This document shows, in pieces, positions 1 to 12,100 of a DNA stretch of 64,000 nucleotides. The DNA comes from Neopestalotiopsis rosae (taxonomy: Eukaryota; Ascomycota; Sordariomycetes; Amphisphaeriales; Sporocadaceae). The DNA lies in contig JALGAS010000005.1 in NCBI GenBank assembly GCA_023078685.1, positions 3,410,001 through 3,474,000 on the forward strand, in the 5' to 3' direction. How positions within the stretch are numbered: position 1 is the stretch's first letter; every line of letters begins with the position of its first letter. The translations under genes were made by a program, and so were the position numbers. The notes under the pieces were generated by a model. That model had not been told where the DNA came from. It did not search any database and worked only from the letters and a program-made list of their open reading frames with translations.

Positions 1-515
1 TCTACACCATTGGCACCGAGTCGACGCCGCTGCCCAGCGAAGCCAACGGAGCCGAGGTCCTGGGTGCCTACTACGACACCTGGGTCAACGTGAGCAACTC
101 GGCCGCCCTGGTGCCGGGGCTGATTGCCAGCATTGCGTTCCAGCCGCTGCCCAAGCGCATTCCCCAGCTGGCGCGCGCCAGTGGCGGCGACATGCTGGAT
201 TTTGATGATGATGTTGACCGCATCATCATGGAGTTGGATTACAGCTTCCTGTTCAACGACCAATATCCCACCGTGGACCAGACCATGCAGGACACTTACA
301 ACGGGCTCGCCGCGGACGTGAAACAGTTCCAGGAGGCCGGAAAGCTGGAGTCTGATGTCTATCTGCCTCTCTTCATGAATGATGGGTTTTACAGACAGGA
401 TTATTTTGGCCGGCTTCGAAGCGAGAAGCAGGACTTGGCAAAGAGCGTACGGGATCAGTTGGATCCTGAAGGGTTGTGGAGGGATAGGACGGGCGGCTTC
501 AAGATTCTGAATTAG
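1..515 (+). CDS. FAD-linked oxidoreductase, C-terminal part (5' end outside window)
   Basis: The reading frame is already open at base 3 and runs 170 codons to a TAG at 513-515, so only the C-terminal part of the gene is here. The sequence resembles the end of fungal FAD-binding PCMH/BBE-type oxidases (6-hydroxy-D-nicotine oxidase or berberine-bridge-like). These use bicovalent or covalent FAD to oxidise alcohols, amines or secondary-metabolite intermediates. The recognisable part is the closing block, with FMND, a QDYF/RL motif and a final DPEGLWRDRTGGFKI stretch, the usual C-terminus of these enzymes. The FAD-binding domain and any signal peptide lie outside the window, so substrate and location cannot be judged. 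No intron is visible in this part. Family assignment is fairly secure; the reaction is not. Confidence 0.75.
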   Translation, partial: YTIGTESTPLPSEANGAEVLGAYYDTWVNVSNSAALVPGLIASIAFQPLPKRIPQLARASGGDMLDFDDDVDRIIMELDYSFLFNDQYPTVDQTMQDTYNGLAADVKQFQEAGKLESDVYLPLFMNDGFYRQDYFGRLRSEKQDLAKSVRDQLDPEGLWRDRTGGFKILN

Positions 516-1051
516 GTATATCGTAGAACGCCTCTGACAATGGGGACTGAAGGACTTTGTGATCATTGATGAAGGAATTATGGTAACTTGTTCTTGTACA
601 TGGAACACTCAAGCAAGTGAATCCTGAGACTCAAAGCAAATAAACTTTAAAAAGGAAAAGGAGTACACCAATATGAGACATGTGCACGTGAACAGTATAT
701 TACTTACATGTGCGTCAGTCGCTAAATAGGCAATAGCCTCTAAACGGAGATGAGCTTTGGCGCCTTGCTCGGCTGGGCTTAGTGAGGGGACCCCCTGCAG
801 CCAACTCTATTCGCACTGAAAGTCAACGTCTTTGGAGGGGTCAAGGGGGTTCAGCTTGTTGGAATTGACAACTGGCTATAACCCGACCCGAATGATATTT
901 GGGCAGCGGACGGACGAGGTTATCGCAACATCACGCAGCCGCCGTCCTACAAGGGAAATCCTATCGCTCTTCCATTCGAGCTAACGGAACATCTGCATAT
1001 ATCTCGGATCTCACTATACAAGACAGAAACCGGCATTTACTCCTGCGCCCG
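516..1051. other. intergenic: 3' flank of FAD oxidase and promoter of CEX1
   Basis: No gene is visible. The stretch contains an A-rich segment at about 640-660 and an in-frame open stretch (899-1051, no ATG) upstream of the Cex1 start, which I treat as 5' leader. Confidence 0.5.
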
Positions 1052-3478
1052 ATGAATTTCCTCAAGTCGGCGGTGGCATCCGCCATTGCCCAGGGGCCGC
1101 CGTTCCCTTACAACTTTGGCGACCGCGTCGACGTTGATGCCTCCATATGGACGCTCTATAACGGCACGCGCCGTGAGGATGGAAGCAACTGCAGCATTTT
1201 CGCCTTTGAGATCAACCCCTCGACCAAGTCCCGACTCCCACTTGCCAAGAATGCGCTCAAGAAGCTGCGCACGATGCGGCACCCCGGCGTCATCAAGATT
1301 CTAGACACGGTCGAGACAGAGACGTACATCTACATGGCGACGGAGCGCGTGGTCCCGCTGCGCTGGCACGTCAAGAGGAAGAGCCTGAGCCAGGAGACCA
1401 TCAAGTGGGGGCTGTACAGCGTGGCGCGCACGGTAAAGTTCATCAACGACGAGGGCGCCAGCATACACGGCAACCTCAAGGTCGCCAGCGTCTACACTTC
1501 GGAGAGCGGCGAGTGGAAGCTCGGCGGCTTCGAGGTCCTGAGCAACGTCAAGGACGACGACGCCGTCGTCTACACCTTTGGCAGCCTGGTGCCCGACAAT
1601 GGCCGGTACACGCCGCCCGAGCTGGCGCGCAACGGCTGGGACGCCATCAAGAGGAGCCCGCACTCGGCCGTCGACTCGTACATGTTTGGCGCAATGATTT
1701 CGGAAACGTTCAACGGGGACTTCTTGGGGTCGGACCAGGCAGGGCAGACAAAGGGCATCCCCCCTACCATGCACACGAGTTACAAGAGGCTAGTCAACGC
1801 AAACCCAAAGGCCAGGATAACAGTGGGCGCGTATCTGGAGATGGGAAAACGCACCGGGGCATTCTTTGACTCGCCGCTCATCAAGTTGACAGATGGCGTG
1901 GACAACCTGGGGATGAAATCCGAGGAGGAGAGGGAGCAATTTCTGGACGACCTCGACTCGCTGTCTGATGACTTCCCGGAAGACTTCTTCAAAATGAAAG
2001 TCTTGCCAGAACTACTCAAATCAGTGGAATTCGGCGGCGGAGGACCGAAGGCTTTCGGCGTGGTTATGAAGATTTCCACAAAACTCTCCAACGACGACTT
2101 TGAGGCAAAAGTGCAGCCTGTAGTCATCAGGCTATTTGGAAACCCCGACAGAGCTATTCGAGTTTGCTTGTTGGACAATCTGCCACTCATGATCGATAGA
2201 CTACCCCAGAGAGTAGTGAACGACAAGATCTTCCCTCATCTGGTGAGTTCATCAACTTGCTGGTACTCCAAGCATTGCTAATCATGATCACAGGTAACCG
2301 GTTTTACAGACATGGCGCCAGTTGTGCGGGAACAAACCCTCAAATCAGTATTGGTCATTATTGGCAAGCTTTCAGACAGAGTCGTCAATGGCGAGCTGCT
2401 AAAGTATCTTGCGAAAACGGCCAACGACGAGCAACCGGGCATCAGAACCAACACGACCATTTGTCTTGGAAAGATTGCCAAGAACCTTGGAGTGTCAAAC
2501 AGAAGCAAAGTCCTCATTGCCGCCTTTACGCGCTCACTACGCGATCCATTCGTACACGCTCGCAACGCTTCTCTCATGGCATTGGCAGCTACTTCGGAAC
2601 ACTTCACTGAAGAAGATTGCGCCTCAAAGGTCATGCCAGCTATTTGTCCCTCCCTCATCGACAAGGAGAAGATGATTCGAGACCAAGCGCTAAAGACACT
2701 TGATGTGTACATGAACAAGATCAAGAAAGCCGCCGCGAGCATGCCTGACACCGTGCTGCCTCCACAACCTGCCACCGAGGGCGCTGGTCCTCGCATGAGT
2801 ACGCCCCAGGCCAGCGAAGCCTCATCGTGGACGGGCTGGGCTATTTCATCCTTCACCAACAAACTGTCGACCGCTGCTGGAGAAATCGAGCCCTCGACCA
2901 GCAATGGCACAACCACCCCTACCGCCAGAGTCACCTCCCCGACGCCTGGAGCAAGCCGCCTCGCACCAGCCACATCCTCGGCATCCACACTCCACCGACA
3001 AGCAGTCTCGCCACGCCCGTCGACTTCGTTGTCTCGAACCTCGTCCACGTCAAACGCCGAGGCCTACTTCAAGGACCCAGAGCCAGCCGCCGACGAAGAC
3101 GCCGGCGACGACGCATGGGGCACCATGGGCGACATGGACGACGGCGACGCGTGGGGAGACGACACGGCCGACACGACACCCGCCTCCTTCACCGCGGCGG
3201 CATCCAAGCCCGTCAAGAAGGACGTGTCGTCGCCCGCGCCCTTTGACGACGGGTCCGAGCCGGACTTTGCCGGGTGGCTCGCCGCCCAGGCCAACAAGAA
3301 GACGGGCGCGAAACCCCTGCCCAAGGGCCTGGCCAAGGCCAACAGCACCGGCACGGTCCCCAAGAAAGTCGGCGGCAGCAGCGTCAGCAACAACAAGCCA
3401 AAGCCCGTCGTGGCCAAGAAGCTCGACATGAAGCCAAAGGAGACAGAGGACGATGACGGCTGGGGCGACGGCTGGTAG
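1052..3478 (+). CDS. CEX1: SCY1-like pseudokinase Cex1/SCYL1 (tRNA export, COPI binding)
   Basis: Two exons, 1052-2242 and 2294-3478, separated by a 51-base intron (GTGAGT...ACAG), give 791 residues. The N-terminal half is a protein-kinase fold with degenerate catalytic motifs: HGN at residues 139-141 replaces HRD and GGF at 158-160 replaces DFG, as expected of the SCY1 pseudokinases. It is followed by HEAT-type repeats (about 360-560; the intron falls inside the conserved FPHLVTGF/VVREQTLKS block), then a Ser/Thr/Pro-rich and acidic linker and a C-terminus ending in DDDGWGDGW. Yeast Cex1 and animal SCYL1 are cytosolic adaptors that collect aminoacyl-tRNA at nuclear pores and bind COPI coats through a short C-terminal tail. 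The frame is open upstream to 899, but the first in-frame ATG is 1052 and the kinase fold starts straight after it. Identification is strong. Confidence 0.93.
2243..2293 (+). other. intron of CEX1
   Basis: The intron is 51 bases, with donor GTGAGT and acceptor CAG, in phase 0. It contains an in-frame stop (TAA at 2279-2281), so retention would truncate the HEAT-repeat region. Confidence 0.9.
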
Positions 3479-4671
3479 AGAAAGAAAATGTGCTTATATT
3501 TGGTGGTGGGAGACGCACAAATCTTTCGTCCCTTGACATTTTGGCAAAAGGAGAACTTCTTGAACTATTTTATACAGGTAGTGGGCGTTGGGGGCCCTCG
3601 TTTGGGGAGGGCAACATGAAGCATGGCAAGGCGCTTTGGAGTAATTTTTGCGGCAACGCCGTCTCTTGGTATATCATCAAACCATCGAATCGATACAACA
3701 TAATAGACATGATCAAATCATCACAACCACCAAAGTGACATGGACGCTGTCTCAGGTTGAGACAAACCATCTTTTCAGCAAGTAAAGCCGTGCACCCTTT
3801 CGCTGGTGTAGCTTGTTGGGAGCTTCATGAAGTCTTTTGAATGATTGTCGCGTCGTCAAAGACATGTCAACATAAGACTCCTGCACACCCGGCCGCTCCT
3901 CGATCACGCAATAAATGACGAATGCTCACCCGAAGTATATGACTGCTGATTTTATAGCAGTGTTTCATTCAAAGACAATCTACACAAGTCAAGCATGATT
4001 GGATCCAGAGAGAAGCGATCAAGCAATTGTATGACTCTTGATTTTTCTCTATGCCTAGACTCACAAGACATCTCAATATGTATTGAAGGACTAAGTACAG
4101 CATTTTGTGAATTATAGGCATATCCACTGATTGATGGATGCGCTGATCGCCTGTACAGGTTTCAGTAAGATGGTGCATATTCGCATCATCCTGGGTATTG
4201 TTGTTCTCTATAACGGCATCATGAAAGCAGCACGCAACCTATTCATACCTCCCCTTTAACGCCAGGCAATAATTCCAGAATTACACTCAATGCTCAAGTC
4301 CGAGCCCTTCAAATTAACAGTTTACGAATGGAGCTGATCTGTCACATGTCAGTTTCTCCCAATGATCATGCTGGGCCTGGGAGATCGCACTTTTAATCTT
4401 CGTCAGAAGAAGCTACTGCTTGGCTCTCCAGACTTGCCAGACTTGCATTGGCGAGAACGGGGAAAGGAACAAGCTGAGAGCTACTCGCAACAAGAGTAGT
4501 GTCAGAAACAACCACGAAAGATTGACCCAATCCGGGGGTTGTCACGGTGCTCAAGTCCACAATTGGTGGTGTAGGATCAGGAGTTATAAGGTATGGCAAC
4601 CGTGTAGTTGCAGGCCGCACTGCATTTGTTTGATTCGGCGGTGCCGCACGATGCTGCTCTTCATCGCCATC
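3479..4671. other. convergent intergenic region CEX1 / LST8
   Basis: About 1.2 kb lies between the 3' ends of two converging genes. The Cex1 side (3479-4390) holds nothing recognisable. The Lst8 side (4393-4671, minus) contains an open stretch in frame with Lst8 directly after its stop; see findings. Confidence 0.5.
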
Positions 4672-5962
4672 CTAACGCGCCTCAGAGTAGTCATTGAGCG
4701 CAACGCATACTGCACCGCGGTGGTGGCCATTGTACTGGCGAATAACCTGCTGGCTGTGAAGCTCCCACAGACGTGCGTAATGATCGCTGCAAGCAGTGAC
4801 TAAGTAGGCCGAGTCCGCCGAAAAGGCGCAGTCCCAAACCCACCGCTGGTGCCCTTGGAGAGTTGCCTCGAGTGGATAGGGTTTTGGCTTGCGCTGATTT
4901 GCTGGATTATTGGGATCCTTTTCGTCGTCGGGTGTAAGGGGCGATGGAGCTGGGAAGGCAGCGCCATTCAAGACGCTGTGCATGCCATTGGTAGAGGCTC
5001 CATTGCTGATGGGCAGCGGCACTTGCTGAGTAGGGTCAACATCAATGACCTCCCAAATCTTTGCCGTGTGGTCGGCTGAGCAGGTCGCCAACTTCTTGAC
5101 ATCGGGAGAGAGAAGGATCCGAGTGATATATTCCTTGTGTGCTGAAAAGTGTGTCACTGGAAGCAATGAAGTGTGCTCATAATTCTGAATCAATGCCCAG
5201 ACAAAAACGTTGCCCTGCGAAACTTTGTTAAGCGCGATTCTCGGAAAGTAGTTCTTTGAAGAGGCGAGACCTACAGCATTATTGGCAGCGCATAGCAGGC
5301 TGCCATCACTGGCAACAGTAATACTGCTAACACTCACATCCTCCTCGGGGATCAGCTGGTGACTGCAGTTGTTCTCAGCCAGATCCCATATTCTGACGCT
5401 GCCACTGCGATCGCAACTTATGATCTCGCCTTGGTTCGGGTGAATAACGACATCATTGACCGGACTGCCATGGTTATAGCTCCGCTGAATGGTGCCGGAC
5501 CGGGTCTCCCAGATCTTGACGGTGCCATCCTCGGATGAGGTCACCATCCACTTGCCCTCGCAATGGAAGGCAACTCCGGTGATGTTGCCAGTATGACCCT
5601 CAAACGTCAGCAGCGGGTTGGGATTGGTCGACTTGATATCGTAGAGCTTGACGGTATGGTGGCCGGCGGCTGCGAGGAAGCGTTTGTCGGGGGATATGCA
5701 GAGGCGGTTAACTTGCGAGTCGGGGTGTTGGATCGTACGCGAACAGATTCCGGAGAGAGCCTCCCAGAACCTAAAGAGCGGGCAATCAATAAATTAGCAT
5801 TTGGCCCCCAGCACAAGACCCCGGAGAGGGAGGGAGGCTGTCACGTAAGGCGACGGCGCGTACCTGATCGTGTGATCATAGCCAGCTGTGATGCGAATTA
5901 GCAATGCTCAGGCAGGCAAGGGAAAGAGTCCTGGGCTCACCTGTACAGAGAATCACAGACAT
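4672..5962 (-). CDS. LST8: Lst8/Wat1/Pop3 WD-repeat subunit of TOR complexes
   Basis: Four exons on the minus strand: 5962-5941, 5885-5864, 5770-5275 and 5214-4672, in total 360 residues. The joins give the characteristic start MSVILCTAGYDHTIRFWEA, then seven WD blades with phrases such as HPDSQVNRL, GHTGNITGV, SCDRSGSVRIWDL, TCSADHTAKIWE and GHQRWVWDCAFSADSAYLVTACSDH. Lst8 is the stable beta-propeller that binds the TOR kinase domain in both TORC1 and TORC2. The last intron (5274-5215, 60 bases, GTAGGT...GCAG with a CTTAAC branch point) has no stop and keeps frame, so an unspliced message would insert 20 residues between NNA and GNVFVW. Compared with yeast Lst8 (about 300 residues) there is an extra Pro/Asn/Asp-rich linker at residues about 240-292, between two blades. 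The stop is TAG at 4674-4672. Identification is very strong. Confidence 0.95.
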
Positions 5963-8787
5963 GGTGGATTACTCAAACGGCCATATCAGATTCGATTATG
6001 TTTCGGAATGCCGCGATGCGCGTCTTGAGCGCCAGTGGTAAGAAAGGATATCAAGACAGTCTTGGATCGATGGCGGGGCGGTGGTGGTTTTGTTCCAGGT
6101 GCTTCAGCCTGAAGAGCGTGCTCAAGTGATCACAGCTAACATTGGAACCTACCTAGGTTACCTACGTACTGTGTAGTATCTGATGGGTAGCTCTCACCCT
6201 TGGAGGAAGCTCCGTTGTCCGGGCGTTGTTATCGCTATCGCCGATAGCGTTAGCAGGTTAACAGGGTTTGCAGGGGTACTAGGTAGTTCAGCTGCCGCGA
6301 ACCATTGTACGGTATGCTTTTACAGAAGGAACATTGAAACCTCCACGCCAGAGCAATTGCAGGCCCCTAGCAATGCAGGGTAGCACCTACTGCCGCCCGG
6401 CATATACATTTTTCATGGTCACGAGCTTGCCAGCTTTGTCCTCCAACAAAAGTTCCCCCTTCATGTGCATTCAAGACTTGTACGCATAATCAGAATCAAA
6501 CTATTAGCGGCGTGTAGAGCCCAAATCCCTCTATGCAAGCCTCCGGCCATGTTAGGCTCCAGTCCTGGCGGAAACCATCCTTTCATCTACACATGTTACC
6601 TTTAGTGAGGTGAACAAAGCAGGTTGGGGGCTTATGCATCTGAGCACTTGAAGATGAACCACTGATATCTTGACAGTAACTCTAAAGGGCCTCTTTCGGA
6701 TCACGTCATTGTCGCAATTGACATTACGGAGAACTTTCCGATACGCCTCGGTTGCTTGCAGAGAGCCAAGACTTTTCCCAACCAGCTAACCTAGCTGGCT
6801 GTCTATCCGGAACCTTTTCAACAACAGGATCTCGCATGACATTACATTGGGCATCACTCAGACCAACACAAAGCTTGCTGCAACTCGGCACTCCCTGCAA
6901 CTGATCTCGTCTCGAGGCCCTTGCCGGATATGCATGTGCTTCAGGAAGGGATAATGAGCGTTTGTCTCGGTCAAATTCTTGGTTGTCAACTGATTGCAAG
7001 AGACTGTAGAATACTTTGTATTCCTGTTCCGAGAGAATAAGCGCGGATATATATCTAGGGTGGAAATCATACCAAATCATGGCGTATCAAACGTAAAGAG
7101 CGAGGCGCTTCATCTCGCGCGGTCTAGTCCACTATCAACCAAATGCCTCCCGGTATGGGTAGTTGCGCAAAGCTTGGTCACCTCTTCAAGTCAAGATCGC
7201 CCATTGCGCCGACGGCGGTGACTTGAATCACCGTCTCTGGACCCGGAATGTCTGTTTCTTACTGCATTGCCGGCCCTGGGGGTTGGGGGAGGGAGCGGTG
7301 TCCGACGACACCCACACTGAGACTCGCGAAACACGAATTTGGCACCTCCACATTGGCTGCATGGTGGCCTAGAAATTGTCAGTCGAGAGCTGGAGCTCAA
7401 CCTTGAAGATGGCTTATTAGGTACCCGTTACGCATCTCGCTGCCCCGGCAAACACATTCTGTGGGCTCCCAACCCCCAAAGCATGTACAAGACGAGCTGT
7501 AGTCGTAAGCCGAAGTCATTGTGGGCGAAAGGTTGTGGGTGAGTCCAATCAAGCTGTGGCTGTTTTTCTTTTTGTCTTGTCTCTTTTGGTTTTCAAGTTC
7601 TCCGTCTTACATATAATGGTGAAATTTACCACCTCTGGATATTTATATGCTTTTTTCTGAATAACATGTATCGTCATTGGTGCGAGCACAGAATGGCCGG
7701 TCGACTCAAGATTTTACGATGTTACAGTCTGGAAACACAAGAGTAGCTGCTCCTAGGATTAAACACTGCTGATATTTCCTACCGAGTGCTTGGTAGCGAT
7801 GATGGCAATGTCACGGCGCGTTTCTGATAGCGGCAAGCTGGGCATACAAGACCATGAGCGGCTGTCACTTCCGTAAGGTCCTAACCAATGATTGAAGAAT
7901 TACCGTTCACGCATTCAGCTGAGCCGTCTGCAGATAATGTTCGGTGAGATCCTGTCCATCGTTTCTGGAAGGTGTTCGTGCCGCGGTTACACGGCAGCCT
8001 GGTTTAACCCTCACGCGGTTTCCTTCACCCCTGTATTCCCCGTCTGAAAAACAAGCAGATCAGCCAACGTACGTACCAAGTATTGTTCCAAGATGGTGAG
8101 CTACCACATTGTAGATTCTGTAGGCCTCCGATTCTGTGGCTCCTTGGCCAGACCGCCTTTCTCGAGGTTTGTACGAGTCTCTTCTCTTATCATACACCAT
8201 TTGTGGTATTTCACTCCCAGTTGTACAGGATCTCTTGGAAATTGGTGATTGCAATCGAGGCAGTACTGCTGAAACTCGACCACGCGTCCTACGGGAGTGT
8301 TTTCTTCTAGCTATCGCATGTATGACTCCATTTTCATGATAGAATGTCTTACTCATTGCCTTACAGAACGTGAGCATGATTTCTCACCTCGGCAGCATCG
8401 TCTCTTTGACGAACAACCCGATACCATGGCCTCATATCCACATGAACATTCGTTTGAGAAGGAACGTTACGAGAATGGCATGACTGAACACCAAAGAAGT
8501 GACCACGTGCCACAACGTTCTCGAAACTCATCAATATGACATTCACATTAAAACACGAAAAAGTTGTCATAATCTTTTCTTGACAGCAATCCTAGGATAT
8601 GTATGAACGAGCCTTGTCCTGTGAGCCATTCTGCTTTATACAATGTCTATACACTCCATACTCCGCCACCCGCCAGTAATTTCGAGCAAGCCAGAAACAT
8701 AGGATCGGCAACAAACATTTATATCTGCTAACACTTGCACAATTTGTCAGTGCAGTTGTCTGGCTTCCTGATAAAAGAAAAATGCTC
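5963..8787. other. gene-poor intergenic region upstream of LST8
   Basis: About 2.8 kb. Many short frames occur on both strands, but none exceeds about 120 codons or shows recognisable motifs, intron signals or a repeated sequence. The part next to 5962 is the Lst8 promoter. I see no transposon ends or RIP-like AT islands. The rest is unassigned. Confidence 0.45.
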
Positions 8788-9117
8788 TCAAGCCTTGGAG
8801 CGGGTTGATTTGGATGAAGATCCTCCACCTTTCCGGTCCTTGTGTTTTGAAGAGGCGCTCCTTCCAGCCGTTCTCGGGGGAGGCAAGTGACTTGTATGGA
8901 TAGGTACAGATGTCCATTCAACTCCTGTCCCTCCACATGACGTACAAAATGGCACACTGATTTTGTTCAGATTAGTTAAATGTACTCGAGGCATGAGAAT
9001 GACAACGCACAGTCGAGCAGCACCCTTGCAATGTTGACAAACGCATGGGAATAGGTTTTCCGAGCCGACACCGATATCTAGCTCTGGAGCGTAAACTTCA
9101 TTCGGTCTGTACGACAT
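8788..9117 (-). CDS. small protein with paired CxxC (DnaJ-like CXXCXG) zinc motif
   Basis: The proposed exons are 9117-9011 and 8956-8788, joined over a 54-base intron (GTGCGT...ATCAG with CTAAT/CTGAAC before the acceptor), giving 91 residues from ATGTCGTAC to TGA. After splicing the core reads CVCQHCKG, nine residues, then CTSCGGTG: two CxxCxG units resembling one zinc site of the DnaJ cysteine-rich domain. The N-terminus has PNEVYAPELDIG; the C-terminus is a basic Ser/Lys/Arg tail (SSKHKDRKGGGSSSKSTRSKA). The intron has no stop and is a multiple of three, so the frame is also open without splicing (a 109-residue product). I favour the spliced form because it gives a compact paired-CxxC motif and the splice signals are good. 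A structural zinc-ribbon protein is likely; its function is unknown. It is the only plausible gene between Lst8 and the sedolisin. Confidence 0.5.
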   Translation of the reverse strand: MSYRPNEVYAPELDIGVGSENLFPCVCQHCKGAARLCVVILMPRVHLTNLNKISVPFCTSCGGTGVEWTSVPIHTSHLPPPRTAGRSASSKHKDRKGGGSSSKSTRSKA

Positions 9118-12100
9118 TTTGATACAGTGATCATCCGCTGACAATTTAGATAGAGTGCGTATTGAGAGGATCCACGAAACAAGGATAATGAACGATATTG
9201 CCGCGGATTAAATACTCATACTCAGAACCCTATTTGGCCAGCATTCAAGCTCGTTTCCCATCATTTAGTGTGGCATCTACCTCATCAGACACTTCCAATA
9301 TCGTGGTCGAGCTCGCGTGTTCAGTCACGATTGGTCCTTTGAGAGCCACACTGAATACTCGGGCGAGCGACGATCACCGAGTTGAGTATCTTGTCGTTCT
9401 ATCGGCACGTGGATTTTGATACATCATTCCAGGCAATCAGGGGCTTCGGTTTGTATGGTTAGTTCTGGCGTGCGACATTGTACCCCGTCATAGCTGAGCC
9501 TTTAGCCAATGCAGGTACGGTGAGAGCTTCACAAATATTGCAAAGAAACGTACAAGGGTACGGAACAGTCTTCTGTGTTTACCTCCTTAGTAGTCAGACT
9601 TGCCGCCAATAGAGCTGAAGCCAAGCCAACTCGCATAAATTTCCGTTGCATTATCGAAGTTCCATTCGAATACTGAGCCTGGGCTGACCCGAACCATCCT
9701 CGCCGATGCATCTACCCGTCTCCATTACGCGGTTTGATATGCCGCTGGCCGAGTCTACCATTTCTGCACCGAAAGTTCCCTTCTTCGGCACGCGGACTAC
9801 GGGTTGGGTCCCGATAAGACAGACAGACAGACACAAGCTCTCGCAAGGAAGCGAGCACTTGAGTATAGGCGTGGGTAAAGACCTGGGCGGCTGCAACGTC
9901 GGATTTGGACCAGCTGTGCTGTACTTGATTGCGTGGGTACCGGTCCACGGTTCACGTGCCTGTATAACATCATCTCCCTCAGCGTGTGCCACGATCGTCA
10001 TTGAAGGGGACGGATGGCCTGGGCTACGACGACATTGTCGACCGATGTGGCTTTATATTAGGGCTTGCGATAGGGCAGCATCTCATGATGGTGGCCAGAT
10101 GTTCATCGTTGGAGTCTTGACGGCTCCGGCCTCGTTTTGTGACTCGCGTCAAGTCAAATCATACGGCAATCATCCCTTCTAGAAGACCTGCCCTATACAG
10201 GTTCGTCATCCGGCCGAGATGGTCTTTTGGTCAGTGACGAATATGTGCCTCACAGATGTATATCTTTTCACGACTAGCCGCGGATTCGCATCACCCGGCG
10301 GCTTCCATTTCTCTCAAACTTGAAGCAAGGTCTTCCCACCGGTGCTTCAATATCCGCTGTCCCATGCACATCATAAGAAGTTGCCGATTGGTAGGACGCC
10401 CAATGTTTTAAACTGCGCGATTCTGGCACATGATCGAACATCTTTGATTTCGTCTTCATTTTGCGATGCTCATTGACTCTGGGGGTCGCTCATCATCCTT
10501 TTCCTGCTATGTGTTCGGGCTTGTGTTTACTGGAACAGCAACTCACTCACCGGTCACTAACCAGCTGGTATGTGGTCGGCTAAACACACACAAGTACCGT
10601 TGCCATCCCATAGTATGTGTGCTTTGTTCGTCATCAGAGACTCTGTTGACGTGACGAGGCAAAGTATCTCGGGCCGTTATGTATTGGCATATGAACAGCT
10701 GATCCCAGCTTGACGAATAACGCACCGACCATAGTATACACAAGGGGAAATTGAAGCTATCGTGAGTTTTAGGTACACAAATGTTTCCTGTCAAACTAGT
10801 TACAGGAGAGCCTGTTGCGTGTGGTCTCACAGCATGGTTTTCGGTCAGTCCGATAGGACGCATCTTTCAACTAGCTTTTTTGACATACGTGGACGCGAAC
10901 CACAGGCTGCAATGACAGGCCCTTTTCAATCTGATCATCGGTTACTGTAACGTCTACCCGATATTGCCAGCCACCTCCGTCTTATTCTCATCTGATATCA
11001 TGACAGCGTCTTTCCAAAAAGCTTTGTGTCACCACCATCAACTCACAACAAAAAGTACCGCTCGGACGGTGCAACCACGGCCACATAGGTATGATTATGA
11101 AATGACTCGGACTATGCTGCATACCACCTCGATACTAATCATGATCCATCACATGGGAGGCCGCTCATGATCATCAAGTGGCTCTGAGATTGCGATTCCG
11201 CTTCGAAATACATTCCATCTCACACCGGTCCGGCTAGCACTTATCCGCACAGAAGCTGCTAACCAGTGCCGTACACTGCCTTTATCAAGAGCCTAATGGA
11301 GACTATGATGAGATCCTTCAGATAACTTTCCTCCTCTCCTTCCTTACTCTTGTACAACATCACTGGAACGTAGTAGTCCAGGAGGACAAGATATTCAACA
11401 TCATGGGGTATAACCGTGGGGGGCAATCTTTGATCTGCTCGGGGGATAAAACGGCCTTCGACCCAATACATCCAACGAAAAGATGACGTGGATGTCCAAC
11501 GATCACAGATATTCGGACTCCTGTAGGGATGATCGTCGTGTCCAAGTCTCAGCGAGTGCAGAGCTCTCTTTCACCATCTGCTGGGTGGTTTCACCGGTTA
11601 ATGATACCCCAGAAGATGACGATGCAAAGAAAAATCTTGTATGAGTCCCTGCTGTCATCAAAGTTGCCTTGGAGAGGGGTTTAGCTGGCGAACTGGGTCG
11701 CCATCGAAGCTGACCATATCACGTGCCCTGCCACTTACTGGCATAAATCTCGCCTTACTTCTGAATGTTGAATCGAATAATCGAACACACACTAAATCAA
11801 TGAGACTATGAGATTGATAAGAAACTATCTTTGTAGCTGATATACCATGTTCGTGCATACGTAAGCAGGCACATTAGCCAATTGTAAGCACTACAACAAT
11901 GACTCGTTCAAGCTTGGTCAAATCGGGACCCAGGTTCATGCTCTATAGAATACCTGTATAGATCTATGGAGTTGCCATCACTGAATGGCAATATGACATA
12001 GATGCAAGTGAAAACGGCAGTGGCATTGGCTTCTTCCCTGGGGTTCAATAGACGACTTGCCTTTTTGGAATGGACACATACCCGAGGCACAGAAGATTCA

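Noticed and set aside
2278..3048. 256-codon minus-strand frame
   Set aside because: Lies antisense to exon 2 of Cex1, in a GC-biased region; no motif.
9706..10182. 158-codon plus-strand frame in the gene-poor region
   Set aside because: ATG start but no recognisable motif, contains a GACA microsatellite, overlapping minus frames are also open; not enough support.
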